A stretch of DNA of 64,000 bases from Burkholderia contaminans (GTDB lineage Bacteria > Pseudomonadota > Gammaproteobacteria > Burkholderiales > Burkholderiaceae): positions 1,302,001 through 1,366,000 of the forward strand of contig NZ_CP090641.1 in NCBI RefSeq assembly GCF_029633825.1. Reading direction: 5' to 3'. Under the pieces are notes generated by a model that saw only the letters and a program-made list of their open reading frames with translations, ran no database searches and was not told where the DNA came from. Positions 8,835 to 21,338 of the stretch are shown in pieces. Within the stretch, counting starts at the first letter, position 1; each line of letters starts with the position of its first letter. The position numbers and the translations under genes were made by a program.

Positions 8835-11129
8835 TTACTGCACCGGGTTGCGCAGCGTCTTCGCGGCGGCGACCATGTTCGTCAGCGCCGGAATCACTTC
8901 CGCCCACTGGCGCGTCTTCAGGCCGCAGTCCGGGTTCACCCACAGGCGTTCCGCCGGAATCCGCTCAGCCGCCTTCTTCATCAGGCCGACGATATGCTCC
9001 TGCGTCGGGATGTTCGGCGAATGAATGTCGTACACGCCTGGCCCGATTTCGTTCGGATACTTGAAGTCGTCGAACGCATCGAGCAGCTCCATGTCCGAGC
9101 GCGACGTCTCGATCGTGATCACGTCCGCATCCATGTCGGCGATCGACGCGATGATGTCGTTGAACTCCGAATAGCACATGTGCGTGTGGATCTGCGTATC
9201 GTCCTGTACGCCGTTCGCGGTGATGCGGAACGATTCGACCGCCCACTTCAGGTACGCGTCCCACTGCGCGCGGCGCAGCGGCAGCCCTTCGCGCAGCGCC
9301 GCCTCGTCGATCTGGATCACGCGCACGCCGGCCTTCTCGAGATCGAGCACTTCTTCACGGATCGCCAGCGCAAGCTGGTAGCACGACACCGAGCGCGGCT
9401 GGTCGTCGCGCACGAACGACCAGTTCAGGATCGTCACCGGGCCGGTCAGCATGCCCTTTATCGGCTTGTTCGTCAGCGACTGCGCGTACGTGATCCACTC
9501 GACCGTCATCGCCTTCGGGCGGCTGATGTCGCCGAACAGGATCGGCGGCTTCACGCAGCGCGATCCGTACGACTGCACCCAGCCGAACTGGCTGAACGCG
9601 TAGCCGTCGAGCTGCTCGCCGAAGTATTCGACCATGTCGTTGCGCTCGGCTTCGCCGTGCACGAGCACGTCGAGTTCGAGCGATTCCTGCTCGCGGACGC
9701 TGCGCTCGATCTCGGCGCGCATCGCCGCGCGGTAGCCGGCTTCATCCAGCGCGCCGGCCTTGAACTGGCTGCGGGCCTGGCGGATTTCGCCGGTCTGCGG
9801 GAACGAGCCGATCGTCGTCGTCGGGAACGCGGGCAGGTTCAGGCGTGCCGACTGCTTCGGCGCGCGCTGCGTATAGGGGCTCACGCGGTTGCCGAGCTGC
9901 GCATCGATCCGGGCGATCGCGGCCTTCACCACCGGGTTGTTCACGCGCGGCGAATAGCGACGCGAATGAATCGCGGCGGCGTTCGCGGCCAGCGCATCGG
10001 CCACCTTGTCGCGGCCTTCGTTCAGTGCGGTCGCGAGTACCTTCAGCTCGTCGAGCTTCTGTAGCGCGAACGCGAGCCATGACCGGATTTCCGCATCGAG
10101 CTTCTCCTCGCTCGCGAGATCGACCGGCACGTGCAGCAGCGAGCACGACGGCGCGAGCCACAGGCGATCGCCCAGTTGCTTCGCGAGCGGCTCGAGCCAG
10201 TCGAGCGTCGCGTTCAGGTCGGTCTTCCAGATGTTGCGGCCGTTGATCGCACCCACCGACAGCACGCGCGAGGCCGGCAGTTCACGCACCAGCGCGGCGA
10301 CTTCGTCGCGTGCGTTGATCGCATCGACATGCAGGCCGTCGACCGACAGCGAACTCGCGAGCGCCAGATTGCCCTGCAGTTGGCCAAAGTACGTCGCGAG
10401 CAGCACCTTGATGCGACGCGTTTCGAGCGCGGCGTACGCGGTCTCGAAGGCTTGTTGCCACTCGGCGTCGAGTTCGGTGACGAGGATCGGCTCGTCGATC
10501 TGCACCCATTCGACGCCCTGCGCGGTCAGCGTGTCGAGCAGCGCGCCGTACACCGGCAGCAGCTTCGGCAGCAGCGCGAGGCGGTCGGAATCGTCCTTCG
10601 CCTTGCCGAGCCACAGATACGTGACGGGGCCGAGGATCACCGGCTTCGCGGCCACGCCCTGCGCCTGCGCTTCCGCCAGTTGCTGGAGCAGACGCGACGG
10701 ATCGAGCGAGAAGTTCGTGTCCGCGTGGAATTCCGGCACGATGTAGTGGTAGTTCGTGTCGAACCACTTCGTCATTTCACCGGCCGCGACGCCGCCGCAG
10801 CACGCGGCATGCGCGTCCGCCGACTGCGCCGAACGGCCGCGCGCGACACGGAAATAGTTGTCGAGCACGTCGCCGTGGAAACCCTGCACGCGCTTCGGCA
10901 GGTTGCCGAGCGTGAAGCTCATGTCCAGCACCTGATCGTAGAACGCGAAGTCGCCGATCGGCGCCAGGTCCAGGCCGCGCTGATCGTTCCAGTGACGCTG
11001 GCGCAACTCGGCGCCAAGCGCCTTCAGCTCGTCGCGCGACGATTCACCTTTCCAGTAGCGTTCGAGACCGAACTTGAGTTCGCGCTTCGCGCCGATGCGC
11101 GGAAAACCGAGGTTGTGTGTCGTGACCAT
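8835..11129 (-). CDS. metE: Cobalamin-independent methionine synthase
   Basis: This 764-residue protein has full family length and transfers a methyl group from 5-methyltetrahydropteroyl-triglutamate to homocysteine. The N-terminal half-barrel opens with [20 protein letters not shown]. The catalytic C-terminal barrel shows [12 protein letters not shown], the zinc-site HTHMCYSEF (His and Cys ligands) and a late [10 protein letters not shown] supplying the last Cys. It is divergent from metR, the usual arrangement for homocysteine-responsive activation. A GC hairpin (8783-8815) follows the gene but lacks a clear U-tract. Confidence 0.97.
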   Translation of the reverse strand: MVTTHNLGFPRIGAKRELKFGLERYWKGESSRDELKALGAELRQRHWNDQRGLDLAPIGDFAFYDQVLDMSFTLGNLPKRVQGFHGDVLDNYFRVARGRSAQSADAHAACCGGVAAGEMTKWFDTNYHYIVPEFHADTNFSLDPSRLLQQLAEAQAQGVAAKPVILGPVTYLWLGKAKDDSDRLALLPKLLPVYGALLDTLTAQGVEWVQIDEPILVTELDAEWQQAFETAYAALETRRIKVLLATYFGQLQGNLALASSLSVDGLHVDAINARDEVAALVRELPASRVLSVGAINGRNIWKTDLNATLDWLEPLAKQLGDRLWLAPSCSLLHVPVDLASEEKLDAEIRSWLAFALQKLDELKVLATALNEGRDKVADALAANAAAIHSRRYSPRVNNPVVKAAIARIDAQLGNRVSPYTQRAPKQSARLNLPAFPTTTIGSFPQTGEIRQARSQFKAGALDEAGYRAAMRAEIERSVREQESLELDVLVHGEAERNDMVEYFGEQLDGYAFSQFGWVQSYGSRCVKPPILFGDISRPKAMTVEWITYAQSLTNKPIKGMLTGPVTILNWSFVRDDQPRSVSCYQLALAIREEVLDLEKAGVRVIQIDEAALREGLPLRRAQWDAYLKWAVESFRITANGVQDDTQIHTHMCYSEFNDIIASIADMDADVITIETSRSDMELLDAFDDFKYPNEIGPGVYDIHSPNIPTQEHIVGLMKKAAERIPAERLWVNPDCGLKTRQWAEVIPALTNMVAAAKTLRNPVQ

Positions 11130-11188
11130 GAGCTGCCGTCCAGAAGGGAAATTGAATGTCCGGCAGCCATGATAGGGATTTCAACACA

Positions 11189-11211
11189 TGAAATAAAATG
11201 GCATTATTTCA
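11189..11211. promoter_or_regulatory. Dyad in the metE-metR gap, candidate MetR operator
   Basis: TGAAATAA (11189-11196) and TTATTTCA (11204-11211) form a perfect 8-bp inverted repeat with a 7-bp spacer. MetR of enterobacteria recognises TGAA-N5-TTCA; the half-sites match but the spacing here is longer. An adjacent TTCA-N5-TGAA (11180-11192) overlaps one arm. Confidence 0.55.
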
Positions 11212-11257
11212 TTCATCCATTAAAACTGTTCATGTATCTATTGCGCGAGCGATACCC

Positions 11258-12166
11258 ATGCTGGAACGATTCCATCTCGTCGTCATTCGTGAGGTCGAGC
11301 GCCAGGGCTCGCTGACCGCGGCCGCAAATGCGCTGCACCTCACGCAATCGGCGCTCAGCCATACCGTCCGGAAAATCGAGCAGCAGCTCGGCACACCGAT
11401 CTGGGATCGGGAGGGTCGCGGCCTGCGGCTCACGCAGGGCGGGCAGTATCTGCTGAAGCTGGCGCATCGGCTGCTGCCGCAGTTCGAGCTCGCCGAGGAG
11501 CGGATGAAGCAGTACGCAAAGGGCGAGCGCGGCACGCTGCGCATCGGGATGGAGTGCCACCCGTGCTACCAGTGGCTGCTGAAGGTCGTGTCGCCGTACC
11601 TGTCGCGCTGGCCCGACGTCGACGTCGACGTGAAGCAGCGCTTCCAGTTCGGCGGCATCGGCGCGCTGTTCGGCTATGACATCGACGTGCTCGTGACGCC
11701 CGATCCGCTGAACAAGCCGGGCCTGCGCTTCGATCCCGTGTTCGACTACGAGCAGGTGCTGGTGGTCGCCGATTCACACCGGTTCGCGAACGCCGACTAT
11801 GTAACGCCCGAGCAGCTGACCGACGAGATCCTGATCACCTACCCGGTCGAAACCGACCGACTCGACATCTACAACCAGTTCCTGACGCCGGCCGGCATCG
11901 TGCCGAGGCGGCACAAGTCGATCGAAACGACCGACATCATGCTGCAGATGGTCGCGAGCGGGCGCGGCGTGGCCGCGCTGCCGAGATGGCTTGCCGACGA
12001 ATACGCGGACCGGATGCCGGTCGTGCCGGTCAAGCTGGGCAAGAAGGGAATCGCGAAGCAGATCTTCCTCGGCATCCGCGACGCGGATGCGTCGGTCGAC
12101 TATCTGGCCGCGTTCGTCGCGCTGGCGCGCGAATCGACGTGGAGCGCGCCACGCATGCTGCGCTAG
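11258..12166 (+). CDS. metR: LysR family regulator of methionine biosynthesis
   Basis: This 302-residue LysR protein carries the MetR-like N-terminus LERFHLVVIREVERQGSLTA followed by ALHLTQSALSHTVRKIEQQLG. It activates metE-type genes with homocysteine as coactivator in enterobacteria. The open frame begins at 11198, but alignment to the family and the position of the operator-like dyad favour ATG 11258. The ribosome site there is weak. It is divergent from metE. Confidence 0.9.
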   Translation: MLERFHLVVIREVERQGSLTAAANALHLTQSALSHTVRKIEQQLGTPIWDREGRGLRLTQGGQYLLKLAHRLLPQFELAEERMKQYAKGERGTLRIGMECHPCYQWLLKVVSPYLSRWPDVDVDVKQRFQFGGIGALFGYDIDVLVTPDPLNKPGLRFDPVFDYEQVLVVADSHRFANADYVTPEQLTDEILITYPVETDRLDIYNQFLTPAGIVPRRHKSIETTDIMLQMVASGRGVAALPRWLADEYADRMPVVPVKLGKKGIAKQIFLGIRDADASVDYLAAFVALARESTWSAPRMLR

Positions 12167-12188
12167 GCGCGCTCCGTTGCGCTGTGCG

Positions 12189-12605
12189 TCAGGCGGCGCG
12201 CATGCCGACGCGTTCGCCGCGCTCGACCCATGCGCCGAACAACAGGCCGATCGTCGTCCACATGATCACCTGCATGCCGATGGCCGCCACGCGGAATTTC
12301 CAGAGCAAGGCCGCCGGGAAACCGGCCGGCAACTCGCTGACCGACGGCAGCCCGATCTGCACGGCCGCGATGATCGCGACGAACACGAGCCCGGCGACGA
12401 TCGACGCGTTCCACTGCCCGAGCTTCGCCAGCAGATGGCGGCGCACGCTGACCGAGAACACCATCGTCGCGACCGGGATCGCGATCATCAGGAAGAACAA
12501 CCCCGTGCGATAGCCGATCGTGTCGGGCTCGCCGACCGACGGCGGATTGGCCGGGTACTTGATGTTCGGCACGATCACGAGCGCGACGATCGGCGCGACA
12601 TGGCG
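12189..12605 (-). pseudogene. cbtA: Truncated CbtA-family cobalt transporter (C-terminal part only)
   Basis: The frame encodes the C-terminal part of CbtA: IKYPANPPSVGEPDTIGYRT, then membrane helices and LPAGFPAALLWKFRVAAIGM. CbtA proteins are about 240 residues with five helices; here roughly the last 135 residues remain. The upstream part of the open frame (to 12758) is Arg-rich and unlike any CbtA N-terminus, and no CbtB or cobalamin riboswitch is seen nearby. The gene has therefore lost its 5' end near 12605. A short fusion protein could still be made but is unlikely to transport. Confidence 0.7.
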
Positions 12606-12732
12606 ACGTAGCCGCCTGCCGTGTCGCGTTTGCGATATCGACCACGACACGAGCCGACGCGACGCGTCGTATCGCCATTGCCTGGCGACGTTCACCTTAC
12701 ATCGCGGCAAGACATTCCGTTCGTTCTCCCTG

Positions 12733-12750
12733 CTGTCATCAAACTGACTG
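12733..12750 (+). promoter_or_regulatory. Candidate Pho box upstream of the phosphate transporter
   Basis: CTGTCAT-CAAA-CTGACTG has the 7-4-7 layout of a PhoB site. The first half is perfect and the second departs from CTGTCAT at its end. It lies about 47 bp before the PiT start codon. Confidence 0.4.
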
Positions 12751-12796
12751 CTAGCCAAAGCTAGGATCGATCGAGGTTCCCTTACGAGATACCGTC

Positions 12797-14389
12797 ATGA
12801 ATCAACCTGCTTCGTCTGCCCCGAACAATTCGGGTTCCGTCGAGCGCACCAAACAGCTCGGCTACGTCGTCTTCCTGCTGGTGCTCGCGATCGGTGCGGT
12901 CTATATCGCCACGCACCTGGTCGACGATCTGTCGCCGATGCGCGAGGGATCGCTGTTCCCGTACCTGATGCTCGGCGCCGCGCTGCTGATCGCGCTCGGC
13001 TTCGAATTCGTCAACGGTTTCCACGACACCGCGAACGCGGTAGCGACCGTGATCTATACGCACTCGCTGACGCCGAACGTCGCGGTGATCTGGTCGGGCA
13101 TGTGGAATTTCCTCGGCGTGATGATCTCGAGCGGCGCCGTCGCGTTCGGCATCCTGCAACTGCTGCCGGTCGAGCTGATCCTGCAGGTCGGCAGCGGTGC
13201 GGGCTTCGCAATGGTGTTCGCGCTGCTGATCGCCGCGATCGTATGGAATCTCGCGACCTGGTATTTCGGGTTGCCGTCGTCGAGCTCGCATACGCTGATC
13301 GGGTCGATCATCGGCGTCGGGCTGATGAACCAGCTGATGCACGGGCCGTCCGGCACGAGCGGCGTCGACTGGGGCCAGGCGCTCGGCGTCGGCAAGTCGC
13401 TGCTGCTCTCGCCGCTCGTCGGCTTCCTGTGCGCGGCGCTGCTGCTGCTCGTGCTGAAAACGCTCGTGCGGATTCCGGAGTTGTACAAGGAGCCGCCGAA
13501 GGACCAGCCGCCGCCGTTCTGGATTCGTTGCCTGCTGATCCTGACCTGCACGGGCGTGTCGTTCGCGCACGGCTCGAACGACGGCCAGAAAGGGATGGGG
13601 CTCATCATGCTGATCCTGATCGGCACGGTGCCGACCGCGTATGCGCTGAACAAGGCCGTGACGCCGGCCGAGACACAGACCTTCGTGGCGGTCGCGAACC
13701 AGGCAGCCGCGACGTTCGGGAAGTACACGAACGGCGTTGCACCGTCCGCGAACCCGCGCGCCGACGTCGAGCTTTACGTACAGCATCGCGAACTGACGCC
13801 GGCCGTGATCCCCGCCGTTCAGCAGTTGTCCACGTCGCTCGCGACCGCGGTCGGTGCATCGGGCTCGATGGCGGCCGTGCCGCAACGCGACGTCGACAAC
13901 GTGCGCAACACGATGTATCTGGTATCCGAAGCAATCCGCCTGATCGAGAAGTCTGGTCAGCCCGCGTTCGCCGCCGACGACAAGCTCGCGATCGACAACT
14001 ATCGCAAGCAGCTCGACCACGCGACCAAGTTCATTCCGACGTGGGTGAAGGTTGCGGTCGCGATCGCACTGGGCCTCGGCACGATGGTGGGCTGGAAGCG
14101 GATCGTCGTGACCGTCGGCGAAAAAATCGGCAAGCAGCATCTGACGTACGGACAGGGCGCATCGGCCGAACTCGTCGCGATGCTCACGATCGGCGCGGCC
14201 GATGTGTACGGATTGCCGGTGTCGACGACGCACGTGTTGTCGTCGGGCGTCGCCGGCACGATGGCGGCGAACGGATCGGGCTTGCAATGGAGCACGGTGC
14301 GCAGCCTCGTGCTGGCGTGGGTGCTCACGCTGCCGGCGTCGATCGTGCTTGCCGGCGGGCTCTATTGGTTGTTCCGGTCGGTGGCGTAA
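12797..14389 (+). CDS. pit: PiT family inorganic phosphate transporter
   Basis: This 530-residue membrane protein carries both PiT signature repeats: GFEFVNGFHDTANAVATVIY in the N-terminal half and FAHGSNDGQKGMGLIML in the C-terminal half. A soluble loop of roughly 130 residues follows the second signature. It imports (metal-complexed) phosphate with protons. Length fits the longer PitA-type proteins. No PhoU-like gene lies beside it. The ribosome site before ATG 12797 is weak. Confidence 0.92.
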   Translation: MNQPASSAPNNSGSVERTKQLGYVVFLLVLAIGAVYIATHLVDDLSPMREGSLFPYLMLGAALLIALGFEFVNGFHDTANAVATVIYTHSLTPNVAVIWSGMWNFLGVMISSGAVAFGILQLLPVELILQVGSGAGFAMVFALLIAAIVWNLATWYFGLPSSSSHTLIGSIIGVGLMNQLMHGPSGTSGVDWGQALGVGKSLLLSPLVGFLCAALLLLVLKTLVRIPELYKEPPKDQPPPFWIRCLLILTCTGVSFAHGSNDGQKGMGLIMLILIGTVPTAYALNKAVTPAETQTFVAVANQAAATFGKYTNGVAPSANPRADVELYVQHRELTPAVIPAVQQLSTSLATAVGASGSMAAVPQRDVDNVRNTMYLVSEAIRLIEKSGQPAFAADDKLAIDNYRKQLDHATKFIPTWVKVAVAIALGLGTMVGWKRIVVTVGEKIGKQHLTYGQGASAELVAMLTIGAADVYGLPVSTTHVLSSGVAGTMAANGSGLQWSTVRSLVLAWVLTLPASIVLAGGLYWLFRSVA

Positions 14390-14460
14390 GCCGTGATGCG
14401 GCGGGTGGCTGGCAGGAGCCGGCTACCTGCTGCGGAAGAGTCGTCCCTCGGCTCTGGGCC

Positions 14461-14538
14461 TTTCCGCCTTTCCGCCTTTCCGCCTTTCCGCCTTTCCGCC
14501 TTTCCGCCTTTCCGCCTTTCCGCCTTTCCGCCTTTCCG
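14461..14538. repeat. Tandem 8-bp repeat (TTTCCGCC, 9 full copies plus a partial one)
   Basis: TTTCCGCC is repeated without error nine times (14461-14532), followed by TTTCCG. It sits in the 366-bp stretch between the pit stop (14389) and the oxygenase start (14756), where I see no gene. The repeat number is expected to vary by slipped-strand mispairing. It is outside coding sequence, so any effect would be on transcription or on an upstream transcript. Confidence 0.97.
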
Positions 14539-14755
14539 ATTGGCCCCGTCGACGCATCCCGTGCGTCCATGCCGTCGCGAGCGCTCACCTTCTTCGTTTC
14601 CCGAATTGAAGCGCAAGATCTGGAACGCGCCGGCGCGAGTACACCCATAGACTGGGCTCATCAACATTTGTCGTAGGCTCCATCGTGCGGACAACGTGGC
14701 CAACGCATCCGCACGACTATATGGCGCCACATTGCCGACGAACCGAGGAATGCCC

Positions 14756-15499
14756 GTGAACATTGCCGACCTGCAACCTGCCGTCGAATCGGTGGAAATC
14801 GCGCAACGCGTCGACGCGATCGACTGGACGACCGTCGATGCCGATCTCGATCGCTACGGATGCGTGCGCGTGCCGGGCCTGATCTCGGCAAGCGAATGCG
14901 CGGCGCTCGCGTCGCTCTATCCTCACGATGCGCTCTATCGCTCGCGCGTCGTGATGGCGCGGCACGGATTTGGTCGCGGCGAATACAAGTATTTCGCGTA
15001 TCCGCTCCCCGTGGCCATCGCCGAACTGCGTGCGACGATCTATCCGCATCTCGCGCCAATCGCGAATCGCTGGAACAAGGCCCTCGGGATCGACGTCCGC
15101 TATCCGGCAGACCACGCGGCCTTCCTCGATCGCTGCCATGCAGCAGGACAAACGCGACCGACGCCGCTGATCCTGCAATACGGCGCCGACGACTACAACT
15201 GCCTTCATCAGGACCTGTATGGCGAGCACGTGTTTCCGCTCCAGGTCGCGATCCTGTTGTCGGCGCCGGGCCGTGATTTCACCGGTGGCGAATTCGTTCT
15301 GACGGAACAGCGACCACGCATGCAGTCGCGCGCGGAAGTGGTGCCGCTGACACAAGGCGACGCCGTCATCTTCGCCGTGCACGGCAGGCCCGTGCAGGGA
15401 ACGCGCGGCGTCTATCGTGTCAACCTGCGCCACGGCGTCAGCCGGATCCGGAGCGGCCACCGCCACACGGTCGGCATCATCTTCCATGACGCGCTGTAA
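14756..15499 (+). CDS. 2-oxoglutarate/Fe(II)-dependent oxygenase family protein
   Basis: The protein (247 residues from GTG 14756) resembles prolyl-hydroxylase-like 2OG-Fe(II) oxygenases. The iron-binding HxD is seen in NCLHQDLYGEHVFPLQVAIL, and a distal His (LRHGVSRIRSG) with a following Arg suits the 2-oxoglutarate site. GTG 14756 is preferred because GAGGA lies 6 nt upstream. ATG 14750 is in frame but too close to that site, and the open frame begins at 14696. It has no operon partner, and its substrate cannot be inferred. Confidence 0.75.
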   Translation: MNIADLQPAVESVEIAQRVDAIDWTTVDADLDRYGCVRVPGLISASECAALASLYPHDALYRSRVVMARHGFGRGEYKYFAYPLPVAIAELRATIYPHLAPIANRWNKALGIDVRYPADHAAFLDRCHAAGQTRPTPLILQYGADDYNCLHQDLYGEHVFPLQVAILLSAPGRDFTGGEFVLTEQRPRMQSRAEVVPLTQGDAVIFAVHGRPVQGTRGVYRVNLRHGVSRIRSGHRHTVGIIFHDAL

Positions 15500-15773
15500 C
15501 GGCGACCGGGGCGAGCACGACGTTGTCGCGCCATTCATCACACCGGCGGACTCGCGCGGAAATATCGCGCATCCGACGTGCCAATCGCGCGTGATCGATC
15601 GGGGTTCCTGGCAAGCAGGAATCACCGCGCAATCAGTTCACTCGTCCACCGTGGCAGATGACCATTTCCGCTTCCCGTCGAAACTGTCGCTACACGTCGG
15701 ACCCACGTTCAAAGTGAGCGACAGAGCGCTCCGACACTCACCTGTCGCAGCAACAGTCGACAGAAAACGCGGC

Positions 15774-17198
15774 CTACCCGCGCGCCACATTCGCCCGCAG
15801 CCGGTCGCCCGCATCGGAAGCGAGCCGTGCGTAGCCCGGCAACGTCAGCAACGCGAGCACGCCCGCCGCGACGAACGCCCAGCGGAAGTCGTCAAGCACG
15901 TAGTGCACGCCGGCCGCATCGCCCCGCACCAGCGCCGCGAGTCGAAGCGACAACGCACCGAACGCAATGCCCATCCCGATCGTCATCTGCTGAGCAGCGC
16001 TCCACAGCGTGCTCGCCGCGCTTGTCTGCCGGGCCGGGATATCCGCATAGGCCAGCGTCGCGAGCGTCGTGAACTGCATCGACCGCGTCAGTCCGTAGAC
16101 GAATACGACGACTAGCGTGATCGCCAGTGGCGTCGATGCGGTCAGCCAGCCGCATGCGATCGTGAACAGGCCGACTATCGTCACGTCGACGAGCGCAACG
16201 CGCCGGAAGCCAAAGCGATCGAGAATCCACGACGTTCCCGCCTTCATCCCGAGATTGCCGAGCGCGCTTGCGAGCAGCAGCAGGCCGGACTGGAATGGCG
16301 ACAACCCGAAGCCGATCTGGAACAACAGCGGCAGCAGGTACGGCACGGCATTGATGGCCATCCGCGTGATCGACCCGGTGATCACCGTCACCGAGAAGGT
16401 CGGCACCTTCAATGTCGTGAAGTCGAGCAACGGATGCGTGCAACGTTGCGCATGCCACCATGCGGCAATGCCGAACAGCACGCTTGCGCCCACTAGGACT
16501 GCCGCACGCGTAAAGTGAACGTCCTGCTGGCCGGCCGCTTCGGTGCCGATCAGCAGACAGGTCAGCGCGCCCCCGGCGAGCATGAAACCCACCCAGTCGA
16601 GTGGCCGTTGCTCGTCTGCTCGCGTGTTCCGGACAATCAGCCAGGTGCAGACCAGTGCCGCAATCCCGAACGGGACGTTCAGCAGGAAGATCCATCGCCA
16701 CGACGCATAGGTCGTGATGAAGCCGCCGATCGGCGGCCCGACGACAGGGGCGACGATGCCTGGCCACGTGATCGTCGCGATCGCGCGCATCAGCTTTGCC
16801 TTCTCGGTGCTGCGAACGACGATCATCCGCCCGACCGGCACCATCATCGCCCCGCCGACGCCTTGCAGCAGGCGCGCAGCGGTGAATGTCACGACACCCT
16901 CGGACAACCCGCACAGCACCGACGCACCGGTAAAGACGACGATCGCGCTGGCGAACACCGTGCGCGAGCCATAGCGGTCCGCGATCCAGCCGCTGATCGG
17001 GATGAATACGGCAAGCGCCAGCATGTAGGCCGTCATTCCGAGGCTCAGCGCGTTCGGCCCGACGCCGAACGAGCGCGCCATTTGCGGCAGCGCGGTCGCG
17101 ATCACCGTCGTGTCGAGGTACTCCATGAAGAACGTTGCGGCGACGAGATACGGCAAGAAGTCGGTCGTCCGACCACCTTGGGCAGGGCTGTCAGTCAT
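15774..17198 (-). CDS. MFS drug-resistance-type transporter (DHA2/EmrB-QacA family)
   Basis: This 474-residue protein has many hydrophobic helices. Its N-terminal FFMEYLDTTVIATALPQMA is the typical DHA2 first-helix motif, followed by GWIADRYGSRTVF (loop 2-3) and LLQGVGGAMMVPVGRMIVVR (motif C region). Such pumps export toxic compounds with protons. ATG 17198 starts the conserved part; the open frame reaches 17405 without similarity. It is transcribed alone, with no adjacent TetR or MarR gene or membrane-fusion partner. Confidence 0.87.
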   Translation of the reverse strand: MTDSPAQGGRTTDFLPYLVAATFFMEYLDTTVIATALPQMARSFGVGPNALSLGMTAYMLALAVFIPISGWIADRYGSRTVFASAIVVFTGASVLCGLSEGVVTFTAARLLQGVGGAMMVPVGRMIVVRSTEKAKLMRAIATITWPGIVAPVVGPPIGGFITTYASWRWIFLLNVPFGIAALVCTWLIVRNTRADEQRPLDWVGFMLAGGALTCLLIGTEAAGQQDVHFTRAAVLVGASVLFGIAAWWHAQRCTHPLLDFTTLKVPTFSVTVITGSITRMAINAVPYLLPLLFQIGFGLSPFQSGLLLLASALGNLGMKAGTSWILDRFGFRRVALVDVTIVGLFTIACGWLTASTPLAITLVVVFVYGLTRSMQFTTLATLAYADIPARQTSAASTLWSAAQQMTIGMGIAFGALSLRLAALVRGDAAGVHYVLDDFRWAFVAAGVLALLTLPGYARLASDAGDRLRANVARG

Positions 17199-17861
17199 GA
17201 ACGGTACGGGAGACGGAATACGGAGGACACCGACCGCCGGCGGTTGCCTGGAAACGCCGGGAATCGGGACGAAAGGCGATATTACCCCGAAGGGCGCGCG
17301 CTCCGCTCTGCCGGGCCTGTCGCGCGAATGGACTTTATGCGCATAGATTTTTATGACGATTTGGCGCTGAGTTCGTTGTGTGCGCCGACGATTGCGTCGA
17401 TGCATCGTGTCGAAGGACCGGTAGATGGTTCAAGATGCCATTTGCCCGGACACATCAATCGCCAGTCATTTTCGACAAACGTCGCACATCATCAGCCATT
17501 CCGCTGCCATTCCGGATAAATCGACGTCTAATTGAATCGACGTCTGATGTGGACTACTGGGGGTCGATTGATGTGTGGTACAGGGAGAGCGTTGGGAGAT
17601 CTCATTAGCGCAGCGCTGCAGATCGCTCGAGAACAGCGGTGACCTGAGTCGCCGCATTCGACGCTCCGATTCCAGCCAGGTTGACGTGCGGCGCAGCCAA
17701 TGGCCGAGAACATTGAAGGCCTGGATCGACGCATTCCACGCCTCAGTCTCGCCAGATTGACGTGCGGTGCGGCGAAACGTGCCTGGAGGTAGGAGTGCCG
17801 CGGAGCTGTATCAAGCCGGCCGCCCATCCCGGTCCCCCGCGCATTTCCGTCGCTGAAATGC
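17199..17861. other. Gene-free stretch with two short direct repeats
   Basis: No convincing gene is seen in these 660 bp; short open frames in all directions lack family features. Two repeats are visible: AATCGACGTCT at 17519-17529 and 17535-17545, and an imperfect repeat of about 47 bp (about 17648-17694 and 17725-17770). The best matching 20 bp of the latter, at 17675 and 17751, agree at 18 positions. The stretch separates the MFS gene from the rrn terminator. Confidence 0.6.
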
Positions 17862-17888
17862 AAAAACCCCCGCCTTTCGGGCGGGGGT
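17862..17888 (-). terminator. Terminator of the rrn operon
   Basis: On the minus strand a 9-bp stem (ACCCCCGCC at 17880-17888, GGCGGGGGT at 17866-17874) with a short loop is followed by TTTTTG. It lies 13 bp after the 5S rRNA 3' end. Confidence 0.9.
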
Positions 17889-17901
17889 CTCTGGCTTAGG
17901 G

Positions 17902-18017
17902 AGCCTGACGATTACCTACTTTCACACGGGAATCCGCACTATCATCGGCGTAGAGTCGTTTCACGGTCCTGTTCGGGATGGGAAGGGGTGGGACCGACTC
18001 GCTATGGTCATCAGGCA
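17902..18017 (-). rRNA. rrf: 5S ribosomal RNA
   Basis: The segment reads on the minus strand as a beta-proteobacterial 5S rRNA, from TGCCTGATGACCATAGCGAG to GTAGGTAATCGTCAGGCT, with complementary ends forming helix I. It is the last gene of the rrn operon. The exact ends may differ by one or two bases. Confidence 0.96.
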
Positions 18018-18172
18018 AAAGGGGTTGTTGCGCTGGCTTCGCAGCACAACCAATCCTGGAAGAAGCAGTAATCTTGAGTTGTGTGTATCACACACGAGAA
18101 TCCAACTTATCGCTTTGGATCGCAGCCAGTGCTGTCGCACGGCGCCGATCTACAAGGCAGACTTGTTATAGG

Positions 18173-21050
<2,878 letters not shown>

Positions 21051-21232
21051 CTATAACGAGTCTGTCTCATCGACAGTCGCTACAGGTTGAGTTCTCGCGT
21101 TGTGCCGTATTCCAATTGAGTCAAACATAGAGTTCGAATCATCTTGAGATACATCGATACAATCACAACCCGGATAACTTTCACGTCCATCTCAAGACGC
21201 TTCCGCTATCCAAATTACTTACTTCTTCCAGA

Positions 21233-21245
21233 TTGTTAAAGAACG
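21233..21245 (-). promoter_or_regulatory. boxA-like antitermination site in the 16S-23S spacer
   Basis: The minus strand reads CGTTCTTTAACAA, close to the boxA consensus TGCTCTTTAACAA bound by NusB/NusE. It lies between tRNA-Ala and 23S, where a second boxA is expected. Confidence 0.7.
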
Positions 21246-21338
21246 ACAGCCGATACATACTACGTATCACTCTGACTGGCTCAATCGCCAATGACAAAGA
21301 CTCGAACAATCGTCATTCGAATGTTTGTCATTGAAGAT

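Noticed and set aside
11130..11257. Cobalamin riboswitch upstream of metE
   Set aside because: The leader is far too short and lacks B12-box features; the dyad fits MetR control instead.
14461..14538. CRISPR-like array
   Set aside because: The units are 8 bp and contiguous without spacers, so it is a simple tandem repeat.
14325..14763. Short proteins with GGKAERRK repeats near the 8-bp tandem repeat
   Set aside because: The peptide repeats only mirror the TTTCCGCC array; no start context or similarity supports translation.
17466..17863. Possible small gene or transposase fragment between the MFS gene and the rrn terminator
   Set aside because: Frames in both directions are short and show no DDE, DEDD or integrase motifs; only repeats are supported.
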